A stretch of 64,000 bases of DNA from Gossypium raimondii (GCF_025698545.1 NC_068570.1:55261924-55325923), one strand, 5' to 3'. Shown: positions 12,391 through 24,185, counted from the stretch's first letter. The notes: a model not told the origin generated them from the sequence alone. A program made the numbers and translations.

Positions 12391-13550
12391 CATCCACGTC
12401 TATTTCTGTTACCTGAACTTAAACACATTCGGCTACATATTTATATATTTGCATGTTTTCATTTCAGCATATATATAACTAATATTTATTTAGAATTTAT
12501 ATCATCTATTTGCTTATAAACTTGCTTCAGACAACGATAAACCGGAACGGAATGATTAATCGACGACTTTTGTTTTCCCCAGATCCAAGTCCGATTTCTT
12601 TAATTCTTGATCTAAACATATTCAAATTAAACCATTCAAACATAATTTCATTCAATTCAGTCAAAAACGCATAAATAAGTAAATTTCACTTTTGCCCTTG
12701 AGATTTCACATTTTTCACAATTTAGTCCCTATTTCACAAAATACAAAATATTTCAAATTTGACCACACTATTGCTTGGCCGAATATTCCCTAGACTCATA
12801 TAAGTTCATACATGTCATTTATTTCACATATTTAACACCTATTTTATAACCTTTACAAAAAGGTCCTTTTAGGTGTTTTCATGGTAACACCTTTCACAAA
12901 AGTTGTTTATTTAACAACTAAGACTCATTTTCTTCCATAAAAATGCAGCAACCAACATAAAGGTTCACATGGAAAAACCCTAGACTTCCAACCATTTTGC
13001 AAAATAGTCCTATCATTAGCTAGCTCAAGCTACAAGGGTTCCAAAAGTACAAAAATTATCAAAGAATGATCATCAAAACACTTACTTGTAAGGAGAATAG
13101 TTTGCTAAAATTTTTAAGCTCTCAAACCCCTATTTTGCTGCTAATTTTTGGTGGTGAAGGTGGAGAAGAAAAGATAGTATCACTCTTTTCTTTATTTTAC
13201 GATAAAAATCAATTTAGTCACCAAATTTTTACCTAACCAATTGACCAAATCTTTTCTTTGTCCCTATGGCCGACCACCACCCTAAAAAAGGCCTAATTGC
13301 ACATTAGGGACCTCAAATTAATATTCTATAGCTTTTAGACACCTTTAGCTTGTAAAATAGAACTTTCACACTTTATGCGATTTAGTCTTTTTTTTCAAAT
13401 TAAGCACACAAACAGTAAAATTAAATCACAAAATTTTCATACATATTAATTCACAAATTATAAACACAGAAAATAATATTTAAATTTTTTTACTCGGATT
13501 TGTGGTTTCAAAACCACTATTCTGATTAGGATCGAAATCAGGCTGTTACA

Positions 13551-14113
13551 AATAGTTTTGCAAATCAATCCCCGAGATAGCTAGATTAAGCTATTACGAT
13601 CTCGAAAACATAAAAACGAGACAAGAATACATACCTAATTAAGCAAAAATAGCTTACTTGAACTCAACATCCATGGCTACGGTTTCCATGTATTTTGTTT
13701 TAGGAAAGATGATGAAAATGATTATATTTTAATTTGTTTTCATTTATCATCATTATTTTATCATCTTTCCAAAATTAACCTTAATAATTTCTTAATTTCC
13801 AATGAAGAATAATCATCCTTATCTACTAACTCCTCAAAATGGTATATTTTCCATATAAGGACCTCCAATTTTAAATTACATAGCTATTTGATACCTTAAG
13901 ATACTATAATTCAACTTTTTCACTTTGTGCAATTTGGTCCTTTTCATCAAATTAGACATGTAATCGGTAAAATTTTTTAATGAAATTTTTATACGATATT
14001 TCTATCATAATGTAGACCATAAAATTAATATTACAATAAATTTTCTTCTGACCTCAGATTTGTGGTCCCAAAATCACTGTTATGATTTCACTGAAAACGG
14101 GTTGTTACAACCC
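13551..14113 (-). mobile_element. Outer, older LTR relic, right part
   Basis: It continues the sequence interrupted at 7655. It begins with the second AATAG target copy and ends AAAACGGGTTGTTACA at 14113. Its last 200 bases follow the same order of motifs as the last 200 of the inner LTR (TTTGTGGT.CCAAAA.CACT, then GTTACA), so the two LTRs are of one broad family. Confidence 0.65.
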
Positions 14114-14924
14114 CCCACAATACAATAACTAAATAGAACTAGACAATAAAACTAGCAGTTAAAAAAATATAAGTCTTAAACCCAACAAATAAACAAGGCT
14201 AGATTGTCGGAAGGTTTCCAGGTGTTTGTTCGATTACTTGAACGGTGAGAAAAAAGAGCTCAACGAAAGGAAATACATATTAAAAAATGGAGGTCATCTG
14301 ATGAACGGAAAAGAAGATCGGAGACAAGGAAAGTCGAGGCTCAAGGATGGATTTTGAGGTTTTCAAAGAGTTTTTTGAGAAAACAAACTGGAGAACTTGA
14401 AAGAAGGGAAAGAAGACAGTATTCTAGAGCAAGGCGGCTTGAACGGCGTTGGACAATAGCGATGGTGAATGGAGACAACAATGATGATGGTGAACAATAG
14501 AAATAAAAATAATGGGGAAGAAGGAACTGTGGAAATTGGAAATTAATAATTTTAATACTTTTATATTTCAAAAAAATAATATAATAATTTTAATAATTTT
14601 ATATTTCAAAAAGATAATAAGTTTAAAATCACTTATTGACATGGCATATAAGACAAAATAGTGCCACATTAGCGTTTAATTACATTTGGACCACCACATC
14701 AACGGTTAATGTTAATCATTAGTCAACTAACGACCACTTCAGCATGTTCGTTAAGAATAGATCAATTTGGCAAAAAAATAAACATTAGGAGTTAAAGTGC
14801 TCCAAAAAAAAGATAAAGGACCAAAGTGATCAAATAGCCAAATGTTAAGGGGCTATTTTGGTAATATGCCTTACGTTTAATATCTACTAGTATGGTTCAC
14901 CCATGTTTTGCGCTGGTAGTGGCA
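14114..14924. other. Intergenic spacer
   Basis: A 76-codon minus-strand frame at 14341-14571 has no recognisable domain and lies in A/G-rich repetitive sequence. I do not support it as a gene. Nothing else is identified. Confidence 0.45.
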
Positions 14925-15145
14925 TATCTAGGGGGTTGGCAGGCCCCTCCTAAAATGAAAAATTGTCTATTTAAGACCTTTAGAAATTTTAAAATTTTAA
15001 ATTAGTAAAATTAAAATTACACTTTGACCCCTTAAAAATAATAAAAATTTGATTTAATCATTTAAAATTATAAATATATAGGCTATTAAAAATTAAAAAT
15101 TAATTTCGACCCTCTAAAAAATTTTTTTGCCTTCGCCCCTGCGCT
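14925..15145. mobile_element. About 220-bp MITE (family copy 2)
   Basis: It has the same order of motifs as 5459-5690: GGCAGGCCCCTCCTAAAATGAA, TTTAAGACCTTTA, ACACTTTGACCCCTTAAAA, and a closing CCTTCGCCCCTGCG. Confidence 0.65.
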
Positions 15146-15449
15146 CTAGGTTGATTATTTATATGTATGTTTGAAGATTGAAGTATACTCTAAGGTTTTT
15201 AGAATCGAACCAGTGGCCAATTGGTTAGGCCATTAATTTGTATGGTTTAGTTAAATAAATCACTAAAAACAAAAACTAGTTCAATCTATTTTTAACCCGG
15301 TTCAACCGGTCAATACAAATTTGCAAGTTAATCGGTCTAATGCCTCTCTTCAAACTAATATCCAAGCAGGTTTCTAATCTAGCCGAACGGTTCGATTCAA
15401 ACAACCATGACTCTAAGTCTCTACACGTCATACATTTGAAATTCAGTCC

Positions 15450-17290
15450 TTTTACTTCTATTTTTCAAGAATTTAATACCTCTACTTTTTGGATTTAAAA
15501 CCCCGCTTTCAAGTTATATACAATCATGTAACATTTTAATTGAAAAGTTAACAATATTAACTGTTTGAACTAATTAATAACATTATAAAAATATAGTGAC
15601 CAAATTATGTTAGAAATTAAAATATAACGATTAAATCTCAAATTCAAACTCATTAGAAGGACCAAAAATGAAAATTAATCATTTTTATAAAATGAAAAAA
15701 CATTAGCATGGCGAATGTATGCCACGTGTCAGTATGAGGAAGGCCAATTTGACCTTCCTTTTATATATACAAATAAGAATTTAATCCCCCTACTTTTTGG
15801 ATTTAAAAATACTCTCTTAAATTCTATATAATCTCGTAATTTTTAATTGAAAAGTTAACTATATTAACTATTTAACTAATTAATAACATCATAAAATATT
15901 AAACTAATTAATAACATTAAAAATTAAATTATATTAGAAATTAAAATATAAAGATTAAATCTCAAATTTAACCATATTAGAAGGACCAAAATTAATAGTT
16001 AAGCATTTTTATAAAACGAAAAAAAAAGAGAGCACAGTGAGTGTGTGCCATGTGTCGGCATGAGGAAGGTCAAAACATGATCCACCCATGCTTCGCGCTA
16101 GATTTGATTATTTGTTTCTATCAATTTATAAGCTAAAACTTTAAAGATTAAAATATACTCTAAACAACGTTTTCAAAACCTAACTGATAGGTTGGTCAGG
16201 CCATAAGTTTGTATAGTTCAATTAATTAAATTATTAAAAGTTCATAAAAATATTTTAAAAAATAAAAATCTAGTTCAACCGGTCCGTACCAATTTACGGG
16301 TCAATTAATCTAATGCCTCTCTTCGAATCGATACTCTATCTAGTTCCTGATCCAATAAGTCAGATCGACCGGTCTAGTCCAGTTGAAAAAACCATAACTC
16401 TAACTCTCTATACACTTCGTACAATTGGAATTTAGACATACATTTATTGTCAAAAGTTTAATCCCTCAACTTTTTAAATTTAAAAATCAATTTTCAAATC
16501 ATATATAATCACGCAACATTTTAATTGAAAACTTAACAATATTAATTATTTAGACTGGTTAATAACATTATAAAAATATAGAGACCAAATTATGTTAGAA
16601 ATTAATATAAAGATTAGATCATAAACTTAAGCATAGTAGATGGATCAAAATTAAAATTTAATCATTTTTATATAATGTAAATAAAATAAAATAAAAACCC
16701 CACCATAATGCAGCATGTGCCAATACAGGAAGGTTCAAAGGGTCCTTTCTATATATATAGATGTATTCCTGTATTTTTAGATCTAAAAATCGTTTTAAAA
16801 TTATATATATTTATGTAACATTTTAATTGAAAATTTGACGATATTGATTATTTAAATTAATTATTAAAATATAAAAATAAATCTTAAATTTCAACATATT
16901 AAAAGGACCAAAATGAAAAAGAAAGGAAAATGAGTATGGTGAGTGTGTGCCACATGTCAACTTGAGGAAGGAAAGACCTTTCTTTTATATATAGGTACAA
17001 TAATTAAATCTTTGGACATTTTAGATTTAAAATACACTTTTAAATTATATATAATTATGTAATATTTTAATTAAAAGTTAACGCCATTAAATATTTAGCT
17101 AAGTAATAACATTATAAAATATTAAATTAATTAATACCAAATTATAATAAAATTAAAATATAAAGACTAAATCTTAAATTTAAGCAAATTAGAAGAACCA
17201 TAATTAAAATTTAAGCATTTTTATACTTTTTCTTAAAGAAAAGGGAAGCATGATAGGTGTGTGCCATGTGTCAGGAAGGTCAGAGGAACT
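15450..17290. repeat. Degenerate tandem array of a unit of about 300 bp, five copies
   Basis: Units lie at about 15450-15770, 15778-16072, 16440-16745, 16760-16990 and 16995-17285. Each runs from 'tttaatccc..tactttttggattta' through 'cattttaattgaaaagttaac.atatta' and 'agaaggaccaaaa' to 'gtgtgtGCCAtGTGTCagtatGAGGAAGGtc'. A second block ('aaccggtc.gtaccaatt.acgggtcaatt.atctaatgcctctctt') appears twice, at about 15290-15350 and 16270-16330, so the original unit was probably larger (about 1 kb) and some copies have lost part. There is no coding potential. Confidence 0.75.
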
Positions 17291-19090
17291 TAGATTAATC
17301 ACTTATGTTTGACTAAAACTATGTTTTGCTCTTTTAAATCATTATATGATTATTAATATTATCAATTTGTGAATAAGAAAAATATTAGGTCAAATTATAG
17401 TGCTAGTCCTCTCTACTTTTTCTTTTTAAACAATTTAATTTTTTCTTTAACTTCCCTTTTTCTTTTCTTCTTTCTTTATTTTTCCACCTTTTTAAGCAAA
17501 AAAGTAAACCTCCTTAACAAGCTTAGGGACCTCCTCAAACAATCGAGCTTTAGGGTGTGCTTAGTTGAGTGAAAAGTGAAGGGTTGGGAGGAGGGAGAAG
17601 AGAATTAAGTAAAAGGAAAATAAATTTTAAGTATGTTTGGTTGGGAAGAAAAGTGAGAGGAAAAAAAAAAAAGAAGGATAACTATTTTTTATCCCGATGT
17701 ATAAAAATCAATCCTTCCAAATTGGAATGATTAGGATAGAGAAAATGAGAGAGATGTATATATTAGTTCAAAATTAATCATTTTTCAAATGTTTTATTTT
17801 ATTTCCTTCTATTTTTCAACTATACTAATTATTGGGTGGAAAGAAAATATAATTTTATTTTCATTTTTCCTCTCCATCAAGCATATCTATGGAAAGAAGA
17901 TTTATGTTTTCCATCCTTTTAATTTTCTACCCCTTCAATTTTCTATCTTTCCAATTTTATTTCCATTCTACCAAACAAAGCCTTAGTTCGAAAAATCTCA
18001 ACATTTACGCAACAATAGATGTCTTAGATTTCTCCATAGAAGCAAGCTCCGCTTTGATGCGGAAACCCAACATCTAGCACACAAGAATTCAAGAAGTTGG
18101 AATTACAAATTAAAGAAAAAAGAATTGAAAGAGGATCAAATTGATAAGAGAATAAAGTTTTATGGCCATTGATTGTAATTTGGCCCAAAAATTTTACTTT
18201 TGGTTTGCGCATCTAACCGGGAGAGTTTCGGTAAGAGAAAAAAAGTTATTATTATTTTTTAATTTATAGGGGAAAGGGCTAAAAACAATTCAAAAGAATA
18301 GAATTAAATTAAAGGAATTAATCAAAAGATAAATAATTTATTTTAGGCAATCCTTAATGAACTCTAGATTAAATGGATCTTTGTACGTTGACTTGATTGT
18401 TAGGGTGTTTATCATTCCAAATGTGGTTTGAGTTCGAATCGTATGAGTGGCATTACTGTTGCTTTGTCCTCTTGTAATTCACAAAACAACCCGGTAAATG
18501 ATTGCACTCAAATTTGAATTTTTAGAAATATTGTGTCTAATAATATAAAATTTTGCACTAACAATTTAATTTATGATGAAACTTTATTTAATCAATAAAC
18601 AAAAAAAAATTAAACACTCTTAAAACTAATTAAATATTTAGTTTTACAAATTTTATATAATTGAATATCTAATTAAATGAAATAAATATTTAATATCTTA
18701 AATAAACTTGTAAGTAATATAAAACTCTAAAATTTAAGTCTAAAACATATCAATTGGTGGTTAAAAGGACTTTGAAAACCTTCAACTAAAAACCTGTATT
18801 AACTCGTATAAAACTTATGCTCGTGCAATTTTCATTAAATATAGAATATTATAATAGATCGAGTAAACATTATAATATTATAATATATTCAATAAATTTA
18901 TTTATCTTTACTTAAAAATTATTTATCTATTTCCATAACTAAATTATATTCAACAAAAATTTATTAGCACCCATACAAAAACTTTTTGCTATCTATTTTC
19001 ACGTCATGCCCCATGCAAGTGAAAAAATTGAAGGACATAACTGTCAAAATGGATCTTAAATGAGGGTATTTTAGGGAAACAAAAGATGTT
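17291..19090. other. AT-rich spacer upstream of the EF1A gene
   Basis: Frames at 17369-17572, 17789-18077 and 18024-18212 are low-complexity Phe/Ser/Lys-rich translations of AT-rich DNA and are not supported. A short segment at 18395-18480 has TGAGTTCGAATCGTA, which resembles a Pol III B box. No complete SINE is evident. Confidence 0.45.
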
Positions 19091-19104
19091 CGAAACTTTG
19101 TGGC

Positions 19105-19112
19105 TTATAAAA
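19105..19112 (+). promoter_or_regulatory. Probable TATA box of the EF1A gene
   Basis: TTATAAAA lies about 65-100 bases upstream of a pyrimidine-rich leader exon. AAAACCCTTATC at about 19136 resembles the telo-box (AAACCCTAA) usual near plant EF1A start sites. The (CT)n run at 19170-19198 lies in the untranslated first exon. The start site itself is inferred. Confidence 0.6.
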
Positions 19113-19129
19113 CTGAAACGACAGTCTAA

Positions 19130-19166
19130 CGCAAAAACCCTTATCAGCCGCTGGGGTTTTAGCTTC

Positions 19167-19202
<36 letters not shown>

Positions 19203-22090
19203 CCTCTAAGGTTCGATTCTTAGATCTTAAGTTTACTGAAGTCGTTTTCAGTTTTTTTTATCTACTAATTCATTTGTTGTTTGTTTCCTGGATTTTGATT
19301 CTTTCGTTTTGTTCGTGGTTACTGTTTCCTTTTTTATTTTTATAATTTGATGTTTTAGGATCTTATTTGCATTTTTATTTTAATTTCGAAGATCCATATG
19401 ATGTTTATTTTTGAATTGTGATTTAATTCTTTTGTTTGTGTTTCCTAGATTTTGAGTCTTTCGTTTTGTTCGTTGTTACTGTTTCCTCTTCTTTTTTCTT
19501 TTTATAATTTGATGTTTTAGGATTTTATTTGCATTTTAATTTTAATTTCGAAGATCTATATGATGTTTATTTTTATGATTTAATCCATTTGTTTGTATTT
19601 CCTGGATTTTGAATCTTTCGTTTTGTTCGTGGTTACTGTTTCCTTCTTTTTTAATTTGATGTTTTAGGATTTTATTTGCATTTTTATTTTAATTTCGAAG
19701 ATCTATATGATGTTTATTTTTTGAATTATGTAGTTCCTTTTTTTGCTTCAATTCGTTTGTGATTTGAATCTGTTATATTTTGCTAGATTCATTGTAATGA
19801 TAACAGTCGAAGATTTATTTAATAATTTTATGAGATTTTTCCTTTTCTTTTAAGTTCGTTGTATTGACTTTTTTGTTTTATATGAATTTTTATAAAGTAA
19901 ATTTGTTATTAGATTTTGTTGAGATAATAATTTCCATTAGTTCAGTCATTAATCAAATCATTCCTCTTTTTGTGTGTGTGTACGTTAAACTGTGAGACTG
20001 GAATCATTGTATTGTTTGTTAGGTTTGATATAATTATATAAAATTAGTAGACTATTTAGAGTTTTTGTTTTAATCTTTTGTTTTTCTTCTTCTTTTTTTT
20101 TTGCATAAAATTACTAATAGTCAAAAGTGAATCTTGGAATCTATTATAATTGTTATATATGAAAGTAAAATCATTGTATTTCTTTTGGTATAGGTATCGT
20201 TTGAATACTGCATCTTCTATTTTTTTTCAATATTTCAAACATGAATTGAAGTAATTAAAAATTAAAATGTTTGTTTGAAAGATAAATTGCATGGCTTTGC
20301 TATTACATGGAATTGCATATTAGCATTGATATTAGAATTTGAGTCTTTCGTTCAGTTGTAATTCCCCCATGTTGACGAGGCTAAAGTAAATATTAAGATC
20401 CCGTTTTAATCTGTTCTTTGTTTCTGTTTAATTTTGTTTAATAATGTTAGTGCAGATCCTAGCTAACAGTGCATAATGGGTAAGGAGAAGGTTCACATCA
20501 ACATTGTTGTTATAGGACATGTCGACTCTGGAAAGTCGACCACCACTGGTCACTTGATCTACAAGCTTGGTGGTATCGACAAGCGTGTGATCGAAAGGTT
20601 TGAGAAGGAAGCTGCTGAGATGAACAAGAGGTCATTCAAGTATGCTTGGGTGCTTGACAAGTTGAAAGCAGAACGTGAGCGTGGTATTACCATTGATATT
20701 GCCTTGTGGAAGTTTGAGACCACCAAATACTATTGCACTGTCATTGATGCTCCCGGACATCGTGACTTTATCAAAAACATGATCACTGGTACCTCTCAGG
20801 CTGACTGTGCTGTCCTTATCATTGACTCCACCACTGGAGGTTTCGAGGCTGGTATTTCAAAGGATGGGCAGACACGTGAACATGCTTTGCTTGCCTTTAC
20901 TCTTGGTGTGAAGCAAATGATTTGTTGTTGCAACAAGGTAGAATTTCTTCTTCTTAATTAATACAGAGTTTTATTATTTGGTTTGTTTTTTTTTCTAATT
21001 GTTCTGTTCTATACAGATGGATGCCACAACTCCCAAATACTCAAAGGCAAGGTACGATGAAATCGTGAAGGAGGTTTCTTCATACTTGAAGAAGGTTGGT
21101 TACAACCCTGAGAAGATTCCATTCGTCCCTATCTCTGGTTTTGAGGGTGACAACATGATTGAGAGATCGACCAACCTTGATTGGTACAAGGGTCCAACTC
21201 TGCTCGAGGCTCTTGACCAGATCAATGAGCCCAAGCGACCCTCTGACAAGCCCCTTCGTCTCCCACTTCAGGATGTCTACAAGATTGGTGGTATTGGAAC
21301 TGTCCCAGTGGGTCGTGTTGAAACTGGTATCCTCAAGCCAGGTATGGTTGTTACTTTCGGTCCTTCGGGATTAACCACTGAAGTTAAATCCGTTGAAATG
21401 CACCATGAGGCTCTTTCCGAGGCTCTTCCTGGTGACAATGTCGGTTTCAATGTTAAGAATGTTGCTGTCAAGGATCTCAAGCGAGGATTCGTTGCTTCTA
21501 ACTCAAAGGATGATCCAGCAAAGGAGGCAGCCAACTTCACCTCCCAAGTCATCATCATGAACCATCCTGGCCAGATTGGAAACGGATATGCTCCTGTCCT
21601 TGATTGCCACACCTCCCACATTGCTGTCAAGTTTTCAGAAATCTTGACCAAAATCGATAGACGATCCGGTAAGGAGCTTGAAAAGGAGCCCAAGTTCTTG
21701 AAGAACGGCGATGCTGGATTGATTAAGATGGTTCCCACCAAGCCCATGGTTGTGGAAACCTTTTCCGAGTATCCCCCACTCGGTCGTTTCGCTGTGAGAG
21801 ACATGAGGCAGACAGTTGCTGTCGGTGTCATCAAGAATGTGGAGAAGAAGGATCCAACTGGAGCCAAGGTAACCAAGTCCGCTGCCAAGAAGAAGTGAAC
21901 CGAACAAATTTTGGGTGATTCAAAAAACCTCTATTGTAGTGACTACAATAGAACTTTAGTTGTGTCCTTAATCCGAACTATAGTTACATGTTTTGATGGT
22001 TATCGTTTTAAGTTGTCACCGTCTTCTGGAGGATCTTCACAGAACTGGGTTCTTGATAGACGGTGGTGAGGCTTAAATGATGTCTTTTAT
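19130..22090 (+). CDS. EEF1A: Translation elongation factor 1-alpha (eEF1A)
   Basis: The protein is the GTPase that carries aminoacyl-tRNA to the ribosome A site in the cytosol. The coding exons are 20476-20937 and 21017-21898, giving 447 residues, the usual plant length, with no frameshift. The first exon (about 19130-19210) is untranslated and is followed by a 1245-bp leader intron (19211-20455, GT...TGCAG). A second intron, 20938-21016, falls after residue 154 in a phase-0 position. GTP-binding motifs are present: GHVDSGKST (residues 14-22), the switch region with [16 protein letters not shown] (about 91-95) and, in place of NKMD across the splice, CNK|MDA. The lysine-rich C terminus (KSAAKKK) is intact. 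ATG 20476 fits the conserved start MGKEK. The 3'UTR runs from 21899; its end is estimated. Plant eEF1A occurs in several gene copies, so which member this is cannot be told here. Confidence 0.97.
19211..20455 (+). other. 5'UTR leader intron of EF1A with three 157-bp tandem repeats
   Basis: The donor is AAG|GTTCGA and the acceptor TGCAG|ATCC. The T-rich intron holds three near-identical tandem units. The marker CTTTCGTTTTGTTCG occurs at 19301 and 19458 and, across a line break, at 19615, an exact 157-bp period. The repeated zone is about 19275-19735. Leader introns of plant EF1A genes are known to raise expression; whether the repeats matter for that is unknown. Confidence 0.88.
21931..21951 (+). 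other. Small perfect hairpin in the EF1A 3'UTR
   Basis: CTATTGTAG-TGA-CTACAATAG is a 9-bp perfect inverted repeat with a 3-base loop, 33 bases after the stop codon. Its role is unknown. Confidence 0.6.
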
Positions 22091-22299
22091 GTGCTCTTAT
22101 TTTCCATTATATCATTCTCGAAACTTTTTAGCTCATTTCCTGGATTCTTCTTGAATGGTTTAATCAATATTTTATATCATTTTAAATTGTTTTTCATTTG
22201 TATTATCTCCATGATCCTTTTTATGATTTTTATTAATCTTTTCTATCATTTCATCAGAAAAGTCTTTTTCTTCTCCGATTAAATTTCCTAATTTAATAT

Positions 22300-22904
22300 A
22301 TTGTTTTTCAGATTGAATTTCTTCTAATTAATTATTAGAACTTCTTCCTATATTAAACATAAATATATATTCATCGTTACTATCGTAATCTCATTTCGAT
22401 ATTAACTCATATAAAATTTCTTCAGATTTGTTTCCTTTTGATAACATATTTCTAAATCTTGTTCTTCAAGACTTTTAATTCTTTTTCCAACTTCTTTTCT
22501 TTTGGTAGAAAAGTTTTGACTATATAATCTATTTTATTATCTAAAATATCTTTAAGTTCTTTAGAAGTTTTTCTTCTAGAAAACCGATCGTAATATAACC
22601 AAAAAAATTTTATTTTCTAGTTTCCTTTTGACTTGTTTATTATATTTTTCTTTTTATGCCTATGATGAGTATTAGGTTTTACACCTAACCATCCAAGTGA
22701 AGTTTTATTAATACATTCTCTATTTTTAGGATTTTCTCATTAATAGCTAAATTTTTATATTACTAGTCAACATATTGGTTGTATATTGAACTTTACTTAA
22801 ATCTTTAATCAAATAATCATCTGTTTGACTATCTGATTCTATTTTTCTTTTTCAATATGGATCTGGTGGTTCAGTATCCATAAGTTCTGGAATATTTATA
22901 ATTG
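22300..22904 (-). pseudogene. Pararetrovirus internal coding fragment, inverted
   Basis: Read on the minus strand this matches 25150-25570 of the same locus (shared words ACTTATGGATACTGAACCACC and TTAGGTGTAAAACCTAATACT, and the segment ending near GAACAAGATTTAGAAATATG), with several indels. It follows the inverted promoter block directly through TCAACCCCCAATTATAAATATT. The leader and the first coding region are therefore missing at this junction. The junction marks a recombination or deletion point. No intact frame is present. Confidence 0.75.
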
Positions 22905-23165
22905 GGGGTTGAGAGTATGAGCGGAAGGGAATATAGACTCTTTATTAACAAAAGGAAAATGTTACAAAAGATAAAACTCAAAAGAAAAGTATTTGGTAAT
23001 TTACAAGATGTTATACAATTGGGCTTTCCTCCCTATTTATAGAGGAATTCTAAAAATTCTATACAATTGTATTTTGAATCCCGAACAGTGTTTCTGATAA
23101 GGATCCGGCTTCTTTGTGGATGTGGTTGCTTCCACGTCTCCATCTTTTTGCATGGCTATGGTTGA
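22905..23165 (-). promoter_or_regulatory. Pararetrovirus promoter/terminator block, copy 1 (inverted)
   Basis: On the minus strand it carries the TATA sequence CTCTATAAATAGGGAGG (23033-23044) and the polyadenylation signal TTAATAAAGAGTC further down. It ends at CTCAACCCCC. It is near-identical to 23900-24172 and 26480-26741 but in the opposite orientation. Transcription from it would run leftward. Confidence 0.82.
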
Positions 23166-23367
23166 TTAATATTAACTCATATAAAATTTCTTCAGAATTT
23201 GTTTCCATTTGATAACATATTTCTAAATCTTGTTCTTCAAGACTTTTTATTATTTTTCTAGCATTTTTTCCTTTATTAGGACAATTACTAGCTACATGAC
23301 CATCTTCATTACAAATAAAACATTTACAAATTTCTTTCTTTGGTTTGAAAGTCTTTTTCCTAACCAC
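23059..23367 (-). pseudogene. Pararetrovirus zinc-knuckle (coat protein C-terminal) fragment
   Basis: The frame encodes a Lys-rich segment followed by a CCHC knuckle, CKCFICNEDGHVASNC (Cys-X2-Cys-X4-His-X4-Cys), at about residues 14-27 of the open frame. This is the nucleic-acid-binding motif of caulimovirid coat proteins and of gag. The frame continues across the junction near 23166 into the regulatory block, so its last 35 or so residues are not viral protein. Homologous coding sequence extends upstream to about 23790 with frame breaks. The product would be truncated. Confidence 0.8.
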
Positions 23368-23790
23368 TTTTTGATTTTTACCGAGAATTTTTATTACCTA
23401 GTTTCCATTTTCTTAATCTATATTTTTACGTTTTTATAAGTGTTGGGATATATTTGTTTACACCCAAATTCCCATTCATTTTCTAAAATTTTAGAACAAT
23501 ATTTATGACTTAACTTATTTTTGACTTGTTTAGCCACTTTACTTTGCAAACAATGTAAAGTTATTCTTTCTTTAAGAGTACTTATTTGAATATAAAAATA
23601 ATAGAAAAAATCATCATTTTTATGATGGTTTGTAGTAAAGATTTAACAACTGCTGGAAAATCTTTTAAAAGATGAACAGAAAGATTTTGTACTACTATTT
23701 CTCTAACAAATCCCCATTCGATACTTGTTATATCAAACGGTTCATGATCCAATCTAAATTTTATAGCTGGATATTCTTTACTTATAAAAT
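23368..23790 (-). pseudogene. Pararetrovirus coat-protein region, degraded, inverted
   Basis: This lies upstream, on the minus strand, of the zinc-knuckle frame and is similarly Lys/Asn-rich. Short blocks of coding-like sequence are broken by stops. The assignment to the capsid region comes only from its position next to the knuckle. Confidence 0.5.
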
Positions 23791-24175
23791 AAAGTCTTAA
23801 TCAAGTCTTAATCATCATTAAAACAATGATGATGTAAGCAGTGACAAAAGCGGCCGTGACACAAGCAGTGACAAAAGCGGTCATAAATGCAAGCATGACA
23901 CATGGAATCAACCATAGCCATGCAAAAAGATGGAGACGTGGAAGCAACCACATCCACAAAGAAGCCGGATCCTTACCAGAAACACTGTTCGGGATTCAAA
24001 ATACAATTGTATAGAATTTTTAGAATTCCTCTATAAATAGGGAGGAAAGCCCAATTGTATAGCATCTTGTAAATTACCAAATACTTTCCTTTTGAGTTTT
24101 CTCTTTTGTAACCTTTTCCTTTTGTTAATAAAGAGTCTATATTCCCTTCCGCTCATACTCTCAACCCCCCCGATT
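23791..24175 (+). promoter_or_regulatory. Pararetrovirus promoter/terminator block, copy 2
   Basis: The block runs from AAAGTCTTAATCAAG to CAACCCCCCCGATT. It holds repeated GCAGTGACAAAAGCGG-type enhancer units (23840-23885), GACGTGGAAGCAACCAC, a TATA box in CTCTATAAATAGGGAGG (24030-24046) and TTAATAAAGAGTC (24125-24137). The layout resembles the 35S-type promoter and polyadenylation region of caulimovirids. The same block recurs at 26363-26745 about 2571 bases away, so the pair looks like LTRs although such viruses have none; tandem insertion or recombination can create this. Confidence 0.85.
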
Positions 24176-24185
24176 GGTATCAGAG
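24175..24185 (+). promoter_or_regulatory. tRNA-Met primer-binding site of the pararetrovirus
   Basis: TGGTATCAGAG matches the complement of the 3' end of plant initiator tRNA-Met for 11 bases; the usual next base C is G here. It lies just after promoter copy 2. Copy 3 (26745) and the inverted copy 1 lack it. Confidence 0.8.

Larger units (their letters stand above)
7656..13550 (-). mobile_element. Solo LTR (gypsy type), 5 bp target duplication, interrupted by a hAT element
   Basis: The plus-strand ends are TGCAACACCCCTTACCCG at 7656 and GGCTGTTACA at 13550. AATAG is duplicated at 7651-7655 and 13551-13555. On the minus strand the element starts TGTAACAGCCTGATTT, the usual start of a plant Ty3/gypsy-type LTR, so the minus strand is the sense strand. 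Removing the inserted hAT element and one copy of its duplication (8181-10662) leaves about 3.4 kb. I see no primer site, gag or pol, so this is most simply a solo LTR left by recombination. Tandem arrays at 11590-11850 and 12150-12390 lie within it. Confidence 0.8.

Noticed and set aside
21277-21907. Minus-strand frames of 203 and 90 codons
   Set aside because: They are the antisense of EF1A exon 3, produced by its codon use, and have no domain.
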